Shown: positions 32,965 through 42,247, numbered from the stretch's first letter. The stretch is DNA of 64,000 bases from CAZQGO01 sp964593065 (GCA_964593065.1 CAZQGO010000011.1:1-64000); one strand, 5' to 3'. Numbers and translations are program-made. The notes: a model not told the origin generated them from the letters alone.

Positions 32965-34215
32965 TCACCGCCGCAACCATGCCAGCGGATTCAAGGCTTT
33001 GCCTTTTTGGCGGATTTCGAAATACAGGGCCGGACCCTTCCACGTGCCGGAGTCGCCCAGCGTGCCGATGACCTGTTCGGCGGCCACGGTGTCGCCTTCG
33101 CTGACCAGGATTTTGGCCAGGTACCCGTAGATGGTATTGAAGCCGTGGCCATGGTCCAGGATGATCATGCGACCGTAGCCTTCAAACCATTCGGCGAACA
33201 AGACGCGGCCGGGCGCCACGGCGATGACATTCTGACCGATCGTTCCGGCGATGTCAATTCCTTTGTTATACAGGTACGTATTGAAGCGCGGGTGGCGCAC
33301 TTTGCCGAAATAGGAAGTAATGCGGCCGCGGGTCGGCCAGGGCAGATTTTTCTGCCCTTGCGCGAAAACCCCGGCCGCGCCCTGCCGTGCCCGGGCCATG
33401 GCTGCCGCCTTGGCCTCCAATTGCTTCACCAGCGAGCTCAAGCGCCGGGAGGCCGCCGACAATTCGGCCACGGCCCGTTCGTGTTCACCACGCTCGGTCC
33501 GCACCTTATTCAGCATTCTTTTCCGTTGCTTTTTCTGACCCTGAATTCTCTTCAGGGTTCTGAGGGAATCGGCTTTCAACCGGCGGGCCTGGCCCTCGCG
33601 CTGCACCAGCAACTGCCGCTGCTGCCCGAGTTCGTGGCGGGTGGCGCGCAGCCGCTCCACCCAAAAGGCGTTTTGGCTGGCTAAAATATGAAAGAATTTC
33701 AGGCGGGCCAAGGCCTCGGCCAAGGACCGCGACTGCACCAGGGTTCGCCAGAATCCCCGGCTGCCCTCGCGGTACAGAAGGCGCAAGCGCGCCGCCAAGG
33801 AGGCCTGCAGCGCCTGGAGCGTTTCCTCGGTCTGGCCGATCTGTGCGCGCAGGCTTTCCAGGCTGTTCTGCACCAGCGCCAGGTTGCGTTCGTTTTCCCC
33901 GTATCGCTCCTCCGCCTCCGCGATCCGCTGGTCCGCGGCTTGGAGCTCGCGGAGGATGGAACGTTCGCGCTTCTTTTGCTGGCGGACCTGCCGCTTGTGC
34001 ACCCGCAGCCGCTGCTGCACGGCCTGCAGGTCCTGCTGTTCGCGCTTCAGGTTCTGCCGGTACTGCTGCAGCCGGTCCTGGGCGGCCTGATTTTCCGCGG
34101 CGCACGCGCCGGCGACCAGGCAGGCGGACAGGAGAACGGCCCCGGCGACCGCGGCCAGCCTGCGCGGCGCGCGCGCGGGCACGCCGCCCGCCGGGCTAGG
34201 CTGCCGGGTGCGCAT
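32965..34215 (-). CDS. EnvC-like murein hydrolase activator (degenerate LytM)
   Basis: The 416-aa protein has an N-terminal signal (about 18-40), a long coiled coil (about 42-280) and a C-terminal LytM fold (290-416). The zinc ligands are missing: HxxxD is NKGID (N317) and HLH is ALY (396-398), and the third His region reads YGYLAK. As in Escherichia coli EnvC, this marks a non-catalytic activator of septal amidases, gated by FtsEX. It lies 24 nt downstream of ftsX. The coiled coil is the expected contact to the FtsX periplasmic loop. Confidence 0.92.
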   Translation of the reverse strand: MRTRQPSPAGGVPARAPRRLAAVAGAVLLSACLVAGACAAENQAAQDRLQQYRQNLKREQQDLQAVQQRLRVHKRQVRQQKKRERSILRELQAADQRIAEAEERYGENERNLALVQNSLESLRAQIGQTEETLQALQASLAARLRLLYREGSRGFWRTLVQSRSLAEALARLKFFHILASQNAFWVERLRATRHELGQQRQLLVQREGQARRLKADSLRTLKRIQGQKKQRKRMLNKVRTERGEHERAVAELSAASRRLSSLVKQLEAKAAAMARARQGAAGVFAQGQKNLPWPTRGRITSYFGKVRHPRFNTYLYNKGIDIAGTIGQNVIAVAPGRVLFAEWFEGYGRMIILDHGHGFNTIYGYLAKILVSEGDTVAAEQVIGTLGDSGTWKGPALYFEIRQKGKALNPLAWLRR

Positions 34216-34239
34216 GCTGTCGCGACGCCCGCCGCGGCG

Positions 34240-35127
34240 TCATTCGCGCAATTCCCTGCCGACGGAAACCAGGCTGCCGGCCAAACCCAGGAGCGCTCCG
34301 GCCACAACCAAACCCCCGGTCGCCAGCAGGGCCGCCTGGGACGCCCAGGGCGGCAACCAGGCGTTCAGGTTAAGACCCATGTCCTGCCAGGAATAATGCG
34401 CCAGGATCTGCCAAATCAGGAAGAGCAGCAAGGAGGCCAGCAGGCCGCTGGCCATGCCCTGAACCATGCCCCAGATCAGGAAGGGCCCGCGGATGAACCA
34501 CGGCGTGGCGCCGATGATGCGCAAAATGCTGATCTCCTCCCGGTGGGCGAACACCATCAGGCTGATGATGTTGCCGATAATGATGACCGCGGCCGCCATG
34601 AGGCTGATGGTCAGGATCAGGACCGCCAAGCGGACCAAGGCCAGGGCCTTGAGCAGGCGGTTGGCGTCCGTGCCGCCGTAGGCGATCTCATCCACGCCCG
34701 GCTGGGCCCGCACCCAGGCGGCAAAACGCTCTACGTTCTCGGGCGTTTTTTCCGCCAGCTGCACCCGCACGGAGGCCGGCAGCGGATTTCCGCCCAGCAC
34801 TTCCAGGAAGCGCCGCAGCTCGGGGTCGCGGCCGAATTCCGCCAGGGCGTCCTCCCGCGAGCGGTATTCCACGCCCGTCACCTGCGGATGGTTCCGAAGC
34901 TTCTCCAAAAAAGCCTCCTGGACCGGGGCCTCGATCCGGTCGTTTAAAAAAACCACGATTTCAACCTTGGCTTCCACGAACTGCGTCAGGCGGTAGATGC
35001 CGATTTCGATCGCGGCCACGATTCCCAGGGCCATCAGGGCCATGCTGATGGAGCCCAGGGAGATCAGGTTCAACCGCTTGGAGCGGGTAAAGTACCGGAA
35101 GGCCTCGCGGAACAAAAAAGGGCTCAC
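34240..35127 (-). CDS. ftsX: Cell-division ABC permease FtsX
   Basis: The 295-aa membrane protein has the FtsX layout: a cytoplasmic N-terminus, one helix (about 24-46), a periplasmic domain (about 47-165, with VEIVVFLNDRIEAPVQEAF and PASVRVQL) and three C-terminal helices, with the coupling region EEISILRIIGATPWFIRGPFL. It transmits FtsE ATPase cycling to the periplasmic EnvC-type activator. The GTG start at 35127 overlaps the ftsE stop (GTGA); the longer open frame to 35220 lies inside ftsE. Confidence 0.96.
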   Translation of the reverse strand: MSPFLFREAFRYFTRSKRLNLISLGSISMALMALGIVAAIEIGIYRLTQFVEAKVEIVVFLNDRIEAPVQEAFLEKLRNHPQVTGVEYRSREDALAEFGRDPELRRFLEVLGGNPLPASVRVQLAEKTPENVERFAAWVRAQPGVDEIAYGGTDANRLLKALALVRLAVLILTISLMAAAVIIIGNIISLMVFAHREEISILRIIGATPWFIRGPFLIWGMVQGMASGLLASLLLFLIWQILAHYSWQDMGLNLNAWLPPWASQAALLATGGLVVAGALLGLAGSLVSVGRELRE

Positions 35128-35792
35128 CACTTGGTCCTTTCGCCGCGCATCACGCCCTTGTCCAGGAAGATGGCGCGTTTGCGCAGTTTCTGGATGAAGT
35201 TGAGGTTGTGCGTCGTGCACACCACCGTGGTGCCCGCCTCGGCCATGGACTTGAGCAGCTGCATGACCTCCCAGCCCGTGGTGAAGTCCAGGTTGCCCGT
35301 CGGCTCGTCGGCCAGGAGCAGCGGCGGGTCGTGGACGATGGCCCGCGCCAGCACCACCCGCTGCATCTCGCCGCCGGAAAGGTGCCAGGGCCGCTGATGG
35401 CGCTTGGCGGCCAGGCCGACTTTTTCCAGGGCCCGGTTGACTTCCCGCTGGATCGTCTTGCCCTTGTCCCCCATCACGTGCAGGGCCAGGGCCACGTTCT
35501 CAAAAACCGTGCGGTCATAGAGGAGCTTGAAGTCCTGAAAAACCACGCCGATGCGGCGGCGGAAGAACGGGAGCTGCCGGGGCTTGAGTTTGGCCACATT
35601 CTGGTCTTCGACAATGACCTGGCCGCGGGTGGGCAGGATCTCCCGGAAGATCAGCCGGATCAGGGTGCTCTTGCCGGCGCCGGACGGTCCCGTGATCATG
35701 ACGAATTCCCCGCGCCCGATCTGCAGACTGACGTCGCGCAGGGCCTTGAATTCGTTTTGATAGGTCATGAAGACTTGGTGAAATTGAATCAA
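35124..35792 (-). CDS. ftsE: Cell-division ATP-binding protein FtsE
   Basis: The 222-aa ABC ATPase shows Walker A GPSGAGKST (35-43), the Q-loop VVFQDFKLL, signature LSGGEMQR, Walker B LLLADEPTGNLD and the switch His in CTTHN. FtsE-like features include MIQFHQVFMTYQNEFKAL at the start. It partners FtsX to regulate septal peptidoglycan hydrolysis, and heads a four-gene operon with a sigma-70-type promoter upstream. Confidence 0.97.
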   Translation of the reverse strand: MIQFHQVFMTYQNEFKALRDVSLQIGRGEFVMITGPSGAGKSTLIRLIFREILPTRGQVIVEDQNVAKLKPRQLPFFRRRIGVVFQDFKLLYDRTVFENVALALHVMGDKGKTIQREVNRALEKVGLAAKRHQRPWHLSGGEMQRVVLARAIVHDPPLLLADEPTGNLDFTTGWEVMQLLKSMAEAGTTVVCTTHNLNFIQKLRKRAIFLDKGVMRGERTKW

Positions 35793-35820
35793 GGGAACCC
35801 GCCTTCCGGGAATTGCTTCA

Positions 35821-35850
35821 ATTATAAATCCCGCCGCAGGCCGGCGTCAA
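35821..35850 (-). promoter_or_regulatory. Promoter of the ftsE operon
   Basis: TTGACG (35845-35850), 18-bp spacer and a perfect TATAAT (35821-35826) on the minus strand, about 30 nt before the ftsE start. Confidence 0.8.
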
Positions 35851-35913
35851 TCTCGCCCCCGCCTCTTTTCGCGCCCGGGCCGCAAGTTTTTCGCCGCCGC
35901 CCGGGTAAAAAAA

Positions 35914-35922
35914 TGCTATGAT
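35914..35922 (+). promoter_or_regulatory. Extended -10 promoter element
   Basis: TGC-TATGAT on the plus strand, preceded by an A-run but no clear -35 box. It is 55 nt before the exported-protein gene at 35978 and divergent from ftsE. Confidence 0.5.
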
Positions 35923-35977
35923 GGCGCGAAAATTTTCCCGCTGGCCCTCCTGCGGGAGCCTGTTCGGAGGACCGCAC

Positions 35978-36955
35978 ATGCCGTTCCGCCTGACCGAATC
36001 AAGTCATCCTTCCCGCACCGCGCGCGGGCGGCGGGCCGCACGCCCGTCCGCAAGCCTGGCGCGGACCCGGATCGGGATCGCGGCGGCCGTCTTGGCCGCG
36101 GCCTGGCTGTCCGCTCCGAACGCGGACGCCTCGGCGTACACGGTCACGGTCACGAAGCAATCCGAACAGCCGGCGCAAACCAGCCTGCAACCCGTCGGCG
36201 AAGCCACGCCGCCCGCGCCCGAGGCCTCCGCCAATACGACCCCGGCCGGCGGGCCCGCAACGCCCCTGGCCGTCCAAAATCCCTCGCCGCCCGGCGATGC
36301 CACCCGCATCCGGGTGATCCAGGCCCCTGGCCCGGAACCGGGCAGGCGCCGGGAGGGGTATGCGTACACCGAAGGCCCGCTCAATGCCCTGCTCGGCTTG
36401 TCCGACATCGGCCTGTACGGGGGATACGAGTATTGGACCGCCCCGCTGACCACGTCTTTTTTTTCCGCGCAGGACCGCTGGTGGGCGGGGCGGCCCGCAT
36501 TCCAGTTGGGAGGCGGGGGCGTGTCTTTCAACCTCCCCCTGTTTCCCTTTCTCGAAATCGAGCCCAAAGCCGGCCTGTGGTTCGGCGGCCAGTCCCGTGA
36601 AGCCAGACGCCCCTCGGGGACCGCGCGGGAATCCCTGGCCTATCGCGCCTGGGAATACGGCCTGGACTTCATCCTGCCGCTGCTGCGGCCGGGTTTCCTG
36701 CAGCTGGGATTGAGCGGTCGCTCCTTGAGCACGACCGTTGATCTGGAGACCGATGTGCCGGCCTTTACCTACGAGGGCTTTCTGCTGGACAACGCCGTGG
36801 CGACCGAGTTGTCCGTAGGCGCCGGGCTGGTCTCTCCTGCCGATTGGCCCCTGCGTTTGCGGCTGGGGATCGTCGGTTTCTACCAGTTCGCGGACTTCGG
36901 CGACAGCCGGGGCCTGCGCATCTATTTCGCGGCCCACATCCGCCGTTGGCACTGA
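35978..36955 (+). CDS. Exported protein of unknown function, possible outer-membrane barrel
   Basis: The 325-aa protein has a basic start and a long signal-like segment (RIGIAAAVLAAAWLSAPNADA, about residues 30-50), a Pro/Ala/Thr-rich linker (about 55-125) and a C-terminal domain of alternating strands (YGGYEYWTAPLTTSFF, SFNLPLFPFLEIEPKAGLWFGG, GLRIYFAAHIRRWH) consistent with a small beta-barrel. The family is not recognised. CGGAGG lies 7 nt before the start at 35978; an in-frame Met at 35918 would sit inside the promoter. It stands alone between ftsE and csaB. Confidence 0.75.
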   Translation: MPFRLTESSHPSRTARGRRAARPSASLARTRIGIAAAVLAAAWLSAPNADASAYTVTVTKQSEQPAQTSLQPVGEATPPAPEASANTTPAGGPATPLAVQNPSPPGDATRIRVIQAPGPEPGRRREGYAYTEGPLNALLGLSDIGLYGGYEYWTAPLTTSFFSAQDRWWAGRPAFQLGGGGVSFNLPLFPFLEIEPKAGLWFGGQSREARRPSGTARESLAYRAWEYGLDFILPLLRPGFLQLGLSGRSLSTTVDLETDVPAFTYEGFLLDNAVATELSVGAGLVSPADWPLRLRLGIVGFYQFADFGDSRGLRIYFAAHIRRWH

Positions 36956-37008
36956 ACCCGCGGACGACCCGCGTCCGCTCCGGCAAGTCCCGGACTTCCG
37001 CCTGGGTG

Positions 37009-38046
37009 CTAGGCCGGCCGGGCATCCAAGGCCAGCAGAAAATCCCGCACGCCCTGTTCCGCCCGGTTCCGCAAGCCTTCACTTTGCCGTTCGGCCGCGT
37101 CCCGGAACTGCGGCCACGCCGGCAGGTGGGAGGCGAAGCTGGCCGCGGGATCGGTGCCGTCCAGCAGCGGCTGCTCCAAGTCCCGCAGGAGCTGCCGCAG
37201 TTTCGGATCCGGCCCGAAGCCTGACACGGCCGCGCCGGCCAGCGCGCCCAGGACGAGTCCGTGGTACCGCTGGCTGATGACCCATTCGGCCCCTGAAAAT
37301 TCCGCGAGCAGCGCGCTGCCGTTTTCCCCGCCGGCGGCGACGAAGCGGCAGTCGCGGAACCTGGCGTCCCGCCGCACGCGTTGCAGCCAGGCGCGGTCCC
37401 CGCGGTTTCCCAGGGCGACGAAGCCCAGCCGCCGCCCCCGAGCCGAGGCCAAGCGGGCGCACGCCCCCAGCCACTCCGGAACGCGTTCCGGCTGCCAATC
37501 CGCGCGCGGGCACACGATCCACTCCGTGCAACCGCGCCGCGCGGGGCGCGGCAGCAGCCACGCCAAGTCCGCCCCGAGCCGCAGGCGTTCCGCGGGCACG
37601 CCCGCCGCCCGGCACCATTCCAGGCTCTCGCGGTCTCGCGCCACGATCAGCTCGGCCCGGGGCAGGACGCGGCGGCACAGCGCCTGGTTGACGGCCCGGC
37701 GCACCGGGCCGAAGCCCTGCGCCAGCCACCACACCCTCTTGCCCAGGGCTTGCGCCGCGGCCTGCAGGCCCAGGTAGTACGCCGGCGTAAGCGGGCCGGA
37801 GAGGTCCTGCACCAACCCGCCTCCGCCCAGGATCAAACCGTCGCATCCCGTCAGGGCCGCTCCCAGGCTCGCCGGGTTCCAGCGCGAGCGCGCCCCGATG
37901 CCGTGGCGCCGCCGCGTGTCCGCCGGAGCGGCGGAGAGCACGGTCGGCGTATGCCCCCGCCGCGCCAGCCGCGGCAACAGCGCTTCCAATTGCAGCTCGT
38001 CACCGGCGTTGCCGAAGCCGTAATAGCCCAGGACCGCCAGTTTCAC
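37009..38046 (-). CDS. csaB: Polysaccharide pyruvyl transferase CsaB
   Basis: CsaB adds pyruvyl ketals to a cell-wall or surface polysaccharide, which in Gram-positives creates the ligand for SLH-domain proteins. The 345-aa protein starts LAVLGYYGFGNAGDELQLEALL and shows LILGGGGLVQDLSGPLTPAYY, LAQGFGPV, VARDRESLEWCRAAGV and the C-terminal SQRYHGLVLGALAGAA, all characteristic of the family. The GTG start at 38046 overlaps the upstream stop (GTGA). No SLH domain is seen in this window, so the polymer and its binding partner are unknown. Confidence 0.93.
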   Translation of the reverse strand: MKLAVLGYYGFGNAGDELQLEALLPRLARRGHTPTVLSAAPADTRRRHGIGARSRWNPASLGAALTGCDGLILGGGGLVQDLSGPLTPAYYLGLQAAAQALGKRVWWLAQGFGPVRRAVNQALCRRVLPRAELIVARDRESLEWCRAAGVPAERLRLGADLAWLLPRPARRGCTEWIVCPRADWQPERVPEWLGACARLASARGRRLGFVALGNRGDRAWLQRVRRDARFRDCRFVAAGGENGSALLAEFSGAEWVISQRYHGLVLGALAGAAVSGFGPDPKLRQLLRDLEQPLLDGTDPAASFASHLPAWPQFRDAAERQSEGLRNRAEQGVRDFLLALDARPA

Positions 38047-39974
38047 GCCGTTCTCCGGCGACGCGCCAGGCGCCAGACGCCCCAAGCCAGGATTCCAAGC
38101 AGCAGTCCCAGCCACAAGCCGTGGAAAGTCCGCAGCAGGCTGAGCATCAGGGGAGTGTGGATGTGGCAAAAAGTATTGATGAGGGAAACCTGGCCGATCA
38201 TGCCGAAGAAAACCGCGATCTGCGGCCAGATTCTCGTGGGAACGGCCGGGAGGCGGCGGCCGACCAGTCCCAGCAGCAGCAGGGGATGGCCCAGGAGGAA
38301 TTCCTTGAAGCGGGGACGCACGCCCAGCAGCGTCTCCAGGGCGTCGCGGAGCGCCAGTTCCGGGCGAGAGGCCTTGAACCAGGAAAAATTTCCGGTGCGC
38401 AGGAGCAGCAGCGCGAACAATCCGAGCACGGCCAGGCCGCCGGCCAAGGTCGCCCACCGCCTTCCGGGCTGCCAGCGTTCGCGCCACCACTGGCCCTCGA
38501 GGACCTGGGGAAAAAGAACCACGCCGGACACGGCGAGCGGGAGCAGGTAGGCAAGCTTAACCCCGGCAAAGGTGTCCAGGCGCAGCGTGAATTGCGGCTG
38601 GTACAGCAGCACGGCAATGGCCAGGCCGCCGGCGAGGCTCCAGGCCGTCACGCGGCAGAAATCGAGCAGGCCGGCGCGCAGCGCCCGCCCCGGCGCGGGA
38701 AAAACCTCGGGATAGGACGCCACGCTCGTCAAGCCCAGCAGGGGCGCCGTCACGGCCAGCAGCCAGGCGGCCAGCTTCACGCCCCAGTCGGCCGGTCCTT
38801 CGCTCTGCACGATCCACAGACCCAGGACCGTGAGGATCGCCGTCCAACGGAAGTTGGCGGGCCGCAGGCGGATGGTCAGCACGTGGTCCACGGCCTCATC
38901 CTGCCCCGTGGTGCCCGCGGCCCAGAGAGCCAGGCGCCACAGCAGCAGGAACAAGGCCGCGCCCAGGCCCAGAAACAAGCCCAGGCGCGGCAGCCTGCCG
39001 GTCCGGCCCAGGCCCTGTTGCCCGGCCGGCCCCAGCCGGATCCCTTCCCGCCGCAGATCGTTCTTGAGGGCCTGGAAGAAAGCCAGGTCCTGCGCGAAAG
39101 GCCGCCCGCGGGGGGGCTGCACGTACAGGAAGCGGACTCCCCGCTCCCGCACGGCCCGCACCATCCGCTGGCGCTGTTCCGCGGGCCGGAGGCGGCGTGC
39201 CTCCTTGGCGGTGAGAATGTGCGCGGGAAACAACACGCGCAGGCGCGCGCTGCGCAGGACCGCGCGGGCCGCCGAGGGCAGGGAGAATTCGGGCAGTGCG
39301 ATGGCGGGCTTGCGCAGCCAGGGCGTGTATAAATAGGCCCGGAAAAAATTCCGCGCCCCCCAGCCGCCCCGCCATTCCGGCAGGACCACTTCGGGCTGCA
39401 GGGACGCCACGGCCTGGTTGAACTGATCCAGGTTCAGGGCCGGACCCCAGTCGCCGGCCGGCAGGTGGAGCGCCCGGCGGAAACCCGGCGGCATGGGGCC
39501 GCTGGGAATTTCCAGGATGAAGCGCCTGGGATCAATTCGCGGGATGGGATGCGGCAGGCGCACGTCGAAAATGTACTGGTCCTGCCGCAGCCGGACCTTG
39601 AGCTCCTTCAGGGCGAACTGGCCGCTTAAAAAAACCACGGCGTTTCCGCTTAGAGTGCGGTCCGCAAAACGCAACTCCAGCAGGTCCGGCTCCGGCTGCC
39701 AGGCTTCGGCCAGACCGTAACGCAGCATGTCATCCAGGGTGTAGGGCTCGCGGACCAAAGTGGTCACGCCCGCGCCCAGCAGGGCCGCCGGTGCTCCGGG
39801 ATCCTGTTCCGCGGCCTTCAGCAGCCGCGCTTCGGAATAGGCCAGCTCGACCTGCGGCGCGGCGGCTTCGATTTCCAGCCGCTGCACGGCCATGGCGCCG
39901 GTCAGGCCCAGCGCGGCGGCCAGCAGGAGCGTGACGATGAAACGTTCGTTCGGGGCGGGTGCCGCGGGCTTCAC
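38043..39974 (-). CDS. DUF5693-like polytopic membrane protein
   Basis: The 643-aa protein has an N-terminal membrane helix (about 14-31), an extracytoplasmic domain of about 280 residues (with LLGAGVTTLVREPYTLDDM and VRAVRERGVRFLYVQP), and about eight C-terminal membrane helices. This arrangement and the VRAVRERGVRFLYVQP-type motif match proteins annotated DUF5693, which regularly occur next to csaB. Function is unknown; a role in export or flipping of the CsaB-modified polymer is plausible. The GTG start at 39974 overlaps the mltG stop (GTGA). Confidence 0.8.
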   Translation of the reverse strand: MKPAAPAPNERFIVTLLLAAALGLTGAMAVQRLEIEAAAPQVELAYSEARLLKAAEQDPGAPAALLGAGVTTLVREPYTLDDMLRYGLAEAWQPEPDLLELRFADRTLSGNAVVFLSGQFALKELKVRLRQDQYIFDVRLPHPIPRIDPRRFILEIPSGPMPPGFRRALHLPAGDWGPALNLDQFNQAVASLQPEVVLPEWRGGWGARNFFRAYLYTPWLRKPAIALPEFSLPSAARAVLRSARLRVLFPAHILTAKEARRLRPAEQRQRMVRAVRERGVRFLYVQPPRGRPFAQDLAFFQALKNDLRREGIRLGPAGQQGLGRTGRLPRLGLFLGLGAALFLLLWRLALWAAGTTGQDEAVDHVLTIRLRPANFRWTAILTVLGLWIVQSEGPADWGVKLAAWLLAVTAPLLGLTSVASYPEVFPAPGRALRAGLLDFCRVTAWSLAGGLAIAVLLYQPQFTLRLDTFAGVKLAYLLPLAVSGVVLFPQVLEGQWWRERWQPGRRWATLAGGLAVLGLFALLLLRTGNFSWFKASRPELALRDALETLLGVRPRFKEFLLGHPLLLLGLVGRRLPAVPTRIWPQIAVFFGMIGQVSLINTFCHIHTPLMLSLLRTFHGLWLGLLLGILAWGVWRLARRRRTA

Positions 39975-41005
39975 GGCACGGGTGTGGAGGCGGCCCGGGG
40001 CGCCGTCCGTTGGCGCAGCCGCTTGTGGGCCCATTTGGCCCGCTTGTGCGTTTCGAAATCCTCTGAAAAAATATGATGCCCGTCTTCTCCCACCACGAAG
40101 TACAGGTACTTCGTCTGCGCCGGATGTGCGGCCGCCTGCAGGGACGAAAGCCCGGGATTGCCGATGGGCCCGGGCGGCAGGCCGCGGTGGCGGTAGGTAT
40201 TGTAGGGCGAGCGGGTTTGCAGGTCCTCCAGGCTCAGGTCGCCGCCGGTCCGCCCCAGGCTGTAGAGCACCGTGGCGCAGGATTCCAGGCGCTGGCGCGC
40301 CCGCAGGCGGTTGTAGAACACGGAGGCGACCCGCGGGCGTTCGGCGGGCACGCGCACTTCCCTTTCGATGATCGAGGCCAAGGTGACGATTTGCAGGGGG
40401 CTTAAACCCTGGGCCCGGCCGGCGGCCCAGAGGGATTCCCCGGTTTGTTCGTGAAAGCGGTCCACCATGCGGCGTGCGATTTGCCTGGCCGTCCAGCCTT
40501 TGGGGATCTCATAGGTGTCGGGAAACAGGAAGCCTTCCAAGCCGGGGGCCGGCACGTGCCAGTCCGCGGCCAGGGCCGGGTCGTTCACCACGGCCAGAAA
40601 TTCCCCGGCGCGCGCCAAACCCTCGGCCTCGAGCTTGTCCGCGATCTGGCGGGCCGTGAATCCTTCCGGGATCGTGAAAGCATGCTTGAGGGTCCGGCCC
40701 TCGGCCAGTTGCCGCACGACCTCGGACAGGCCGGCGTGCGGCGGAAAGGCGTATTCGCCGGCCTGCAATCTGCGGGCCTGTCCGCTGAGCAGGGCCCAGT
40801 AGCGGAACAGCGCCGCACTGCGCACCACGCCCGCGGCCTGAAGCTGCCGGCCGATGGCGGCGGTGCCGGCACCGGTGGGGATGTCGAGCACGCGTTCCGC
40901 GCCGGCCGGTCCCTGCCAGGCGTACCCCCGGAAAACCAGGAACGCGGCACCCGCCAGCACGGCCGCCAAGGCCAGCCACTGCCAGGATCCGAGCCGGGCC
41001 GTCAC
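39971..41005 (-). CDS. mltG: Endolytic transglycosylase MltG (YceG)
   Basis: MltG cleaves nascent glycan strands and is proposed to end their synthesis. The 344-aa protein has a membrane helix (about 9-27), a LysM-like subdomain (about 38-105) and the YceG catalytic domain with ASIIEREV (E214), LEGFLFPDTYEIPKG and SPYNTYRHRGLPPGPIGNPGL. The GTG start at 41005 overlaps the upstream stop (GTGA); the longer open frame is shadow of the upstream gene's Thr/Pro linker. It precedes the DUF5693-like gene. Confidence 0.95.
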   Translation of the reverse strand: MTARLGSWQWLALAAVLAGAAFLVFRGYAWQGPAGAERVLDIPTGAGTAAIGRQLQAAGVVRSAALFRYWALLSGQARRLQAGEYAFPPHAGLSEVVRQLAEGRTLKHAFTIPEGFTARQIADKLEAEGLARAGEFLAVVNDPALAADWHVPAPGLEGFLFPDTYEIPKGWTARQIARRMVDRFHEQTGESLWAAGRAQGLSPLQIVTLASIIEREVRVPAERPRVASVFYNRLRARQRLESCATVLYSLGRTGGDLSLEDLQTRSPYNTYRHRGLPPGPIGNPGLSSLQAAAHPAQTKYLYFVVGEDGHHIFSEDFETHKRAKWAHKRLRQRTAPRAASTPVP

Positions 41006-42216
41006 TTCAGGACCACCAACTTGCGCACGGGAAAAGTCTGCTGGAAGCCGTCCGCGCTCAACTTCACGCGGCAGAGGTACACGCCCGGCGCAACGGAGTC
41101 CACGGACCACTGCCGCAAACAGACCCCGGCGGCCGGCACCTCGCAGGCAAAGGAGGTTACCAGCTGATAAGCCGAATTGTAAATGGTGAATTCCGCGGTC
41201 CCGGCCCGCTCGGCTGCGAACTGGAAGGAAACCGGGCCCGTGCGGGCGGGATTGGGATATACCACCAGACCCTCCGTTAACACGCCCGGCGCCGTGGCGA
41301 AGGGCGTGGGCGTTGCCGTCGGAATAAACGGCCTGGGCGTCCGGGTGGGCGTGACCGTGTAGGTCGGCGTCCACACGGGCGTGGGGGTGGAGGTGGGGGT
41401 GATGGTGGGGGTGACCGTGAAGGTGGCCGAATTCGTGGGCGTCGCGCTGGCCGAGGCGGTGGGCGTGGGCGTGGCAAGGTCCCAATACAGCAGCCAATTG
41501 ATGGTCCGGCCAAACAGCTCGCGGCCGTTGCTCGTGAGATCGCTCCAGGTGGAGCTGGCGGTGGTGTTGTCCAGATAAATGAAGGCCCGCCGACCTTCCA
41601 GCACGTCGCCGTTGTAAACCGTGACGCCCGCCTCGCCCACGGTCAGCACGGCGTGGCTGTTGTTGTAGTAATCCACCACCAGGGTTTGCAGGTCTGGATC
41701 CAGTTCCTGCGTACCCCAGCCGCTGCCGTTCGTGTACGCGGACCAGACGCTATGCGTAGAACTCAGGATCTGCACGTTGCCGACAAAGGGGGTGGTGATG
41801 TAATGGCCGAGGCTGATCACGCCCCAGGTAAGGCTGTCGGCAAGCGTAAGGGCCGAGCCCACGATATTGAAATCATAGTTCAGGTTGGGTTCCCAGCACA
41901 GGACCGAGGGCGTCACGTCTTTGTAATCGCCGCCGATGTTGGTCGAGCTTACGGTCGCGGAAATGATGATGAGATTGAAGCCGGAGGCGTTGCCGGGAAT
42001 ATCCGAATTGTCATCTTCGGCCTGGACCAATTCGAAATCGCCGCGGTTCAATAAATAATTGTACACGGCCAGGTCGTCCGTATCCGTGGGTTGCCCGCCG
42101 GATACGCCGTCCACCACCATCTTGGCCCGGTAGCCGGCGAAGGCGGGAGCCGCCGCGGCCAGTATTCCGATCAGGATGGCGGCCGAAAGGAAGACCCGTT
42201 TGCGTCCAGAATGCAT
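41002..42216 (-). CDS. Exported protein with Thr/Pro linker and T9SS-tail-like C-terminal domain
   Basis: The 404-aa protein has a signal peptide (about 1-27), an N-terminal domain (28-245) with Rossmann-like character (VDGVSGGQPTDTDDLAVYNYL, GFNLIIISATVSS, RRAFIYLDN), a Thr/Pro/Ser linker of TPT repeats (about 248-310) and an 85-residue C-terminal domain (VYPNPARTGPVSFQF, APGVYLCRVKLSADG, VRKLVVLK). The tail has the PNP...GxY...K..V pattern of T9SS type-A sorting or FlgD-like Ig domains. The next two upstream genes share linker and tail. The function of the N-terminal domain is unknown. GTGA overlap joins it to mltG. Confidence 0.83.
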   Translation of the reverse strand: MHSGRKRVFLSAAILIGILAAAAPAFAGYRAKMVVDGVSGGQPTDTDDLAVYNYLLNRGDFELVQAEDDNSDIPGNASGFNLIIISATVSSTNIGGDYKDVTPSVLCWEPNLNYDFNIVGSALTLADSLTWGVISLGHYITTPFVGNVQILSSTHSVWSAYTNGSGWGTQELDPDLQTLVVDYYNNSHAVLTVGEAGVTVYNGDVLEGRRAFIYLDNTTASSTWSDLTSNGRELFGRTINWLLYWDLATPTPTASASATPTNSATFTVTPTITPTSTPTPVWTPTYTVTPTRTPRPFIPTATPTPFATAPGVLTEGLVVYPNPARTGPVSFQFAAERAGTAEFTIYNSAYQLVTSFACEVPAAGVCLRQWSVDSVAPGVYLCRVKLSADGFQQTFPVRKLVVLK

Positions 42217-42247
42217 GCCCAACCCTCGTTCCCTGTGTCTTGGTAGT

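Noticed and set aside
36956..37008. Bidirectional terminator between the exported protein and csaB
   Set aside because: Only a short GCGGAC/GTCCGC hairpin is present, with no T-run on either strand.
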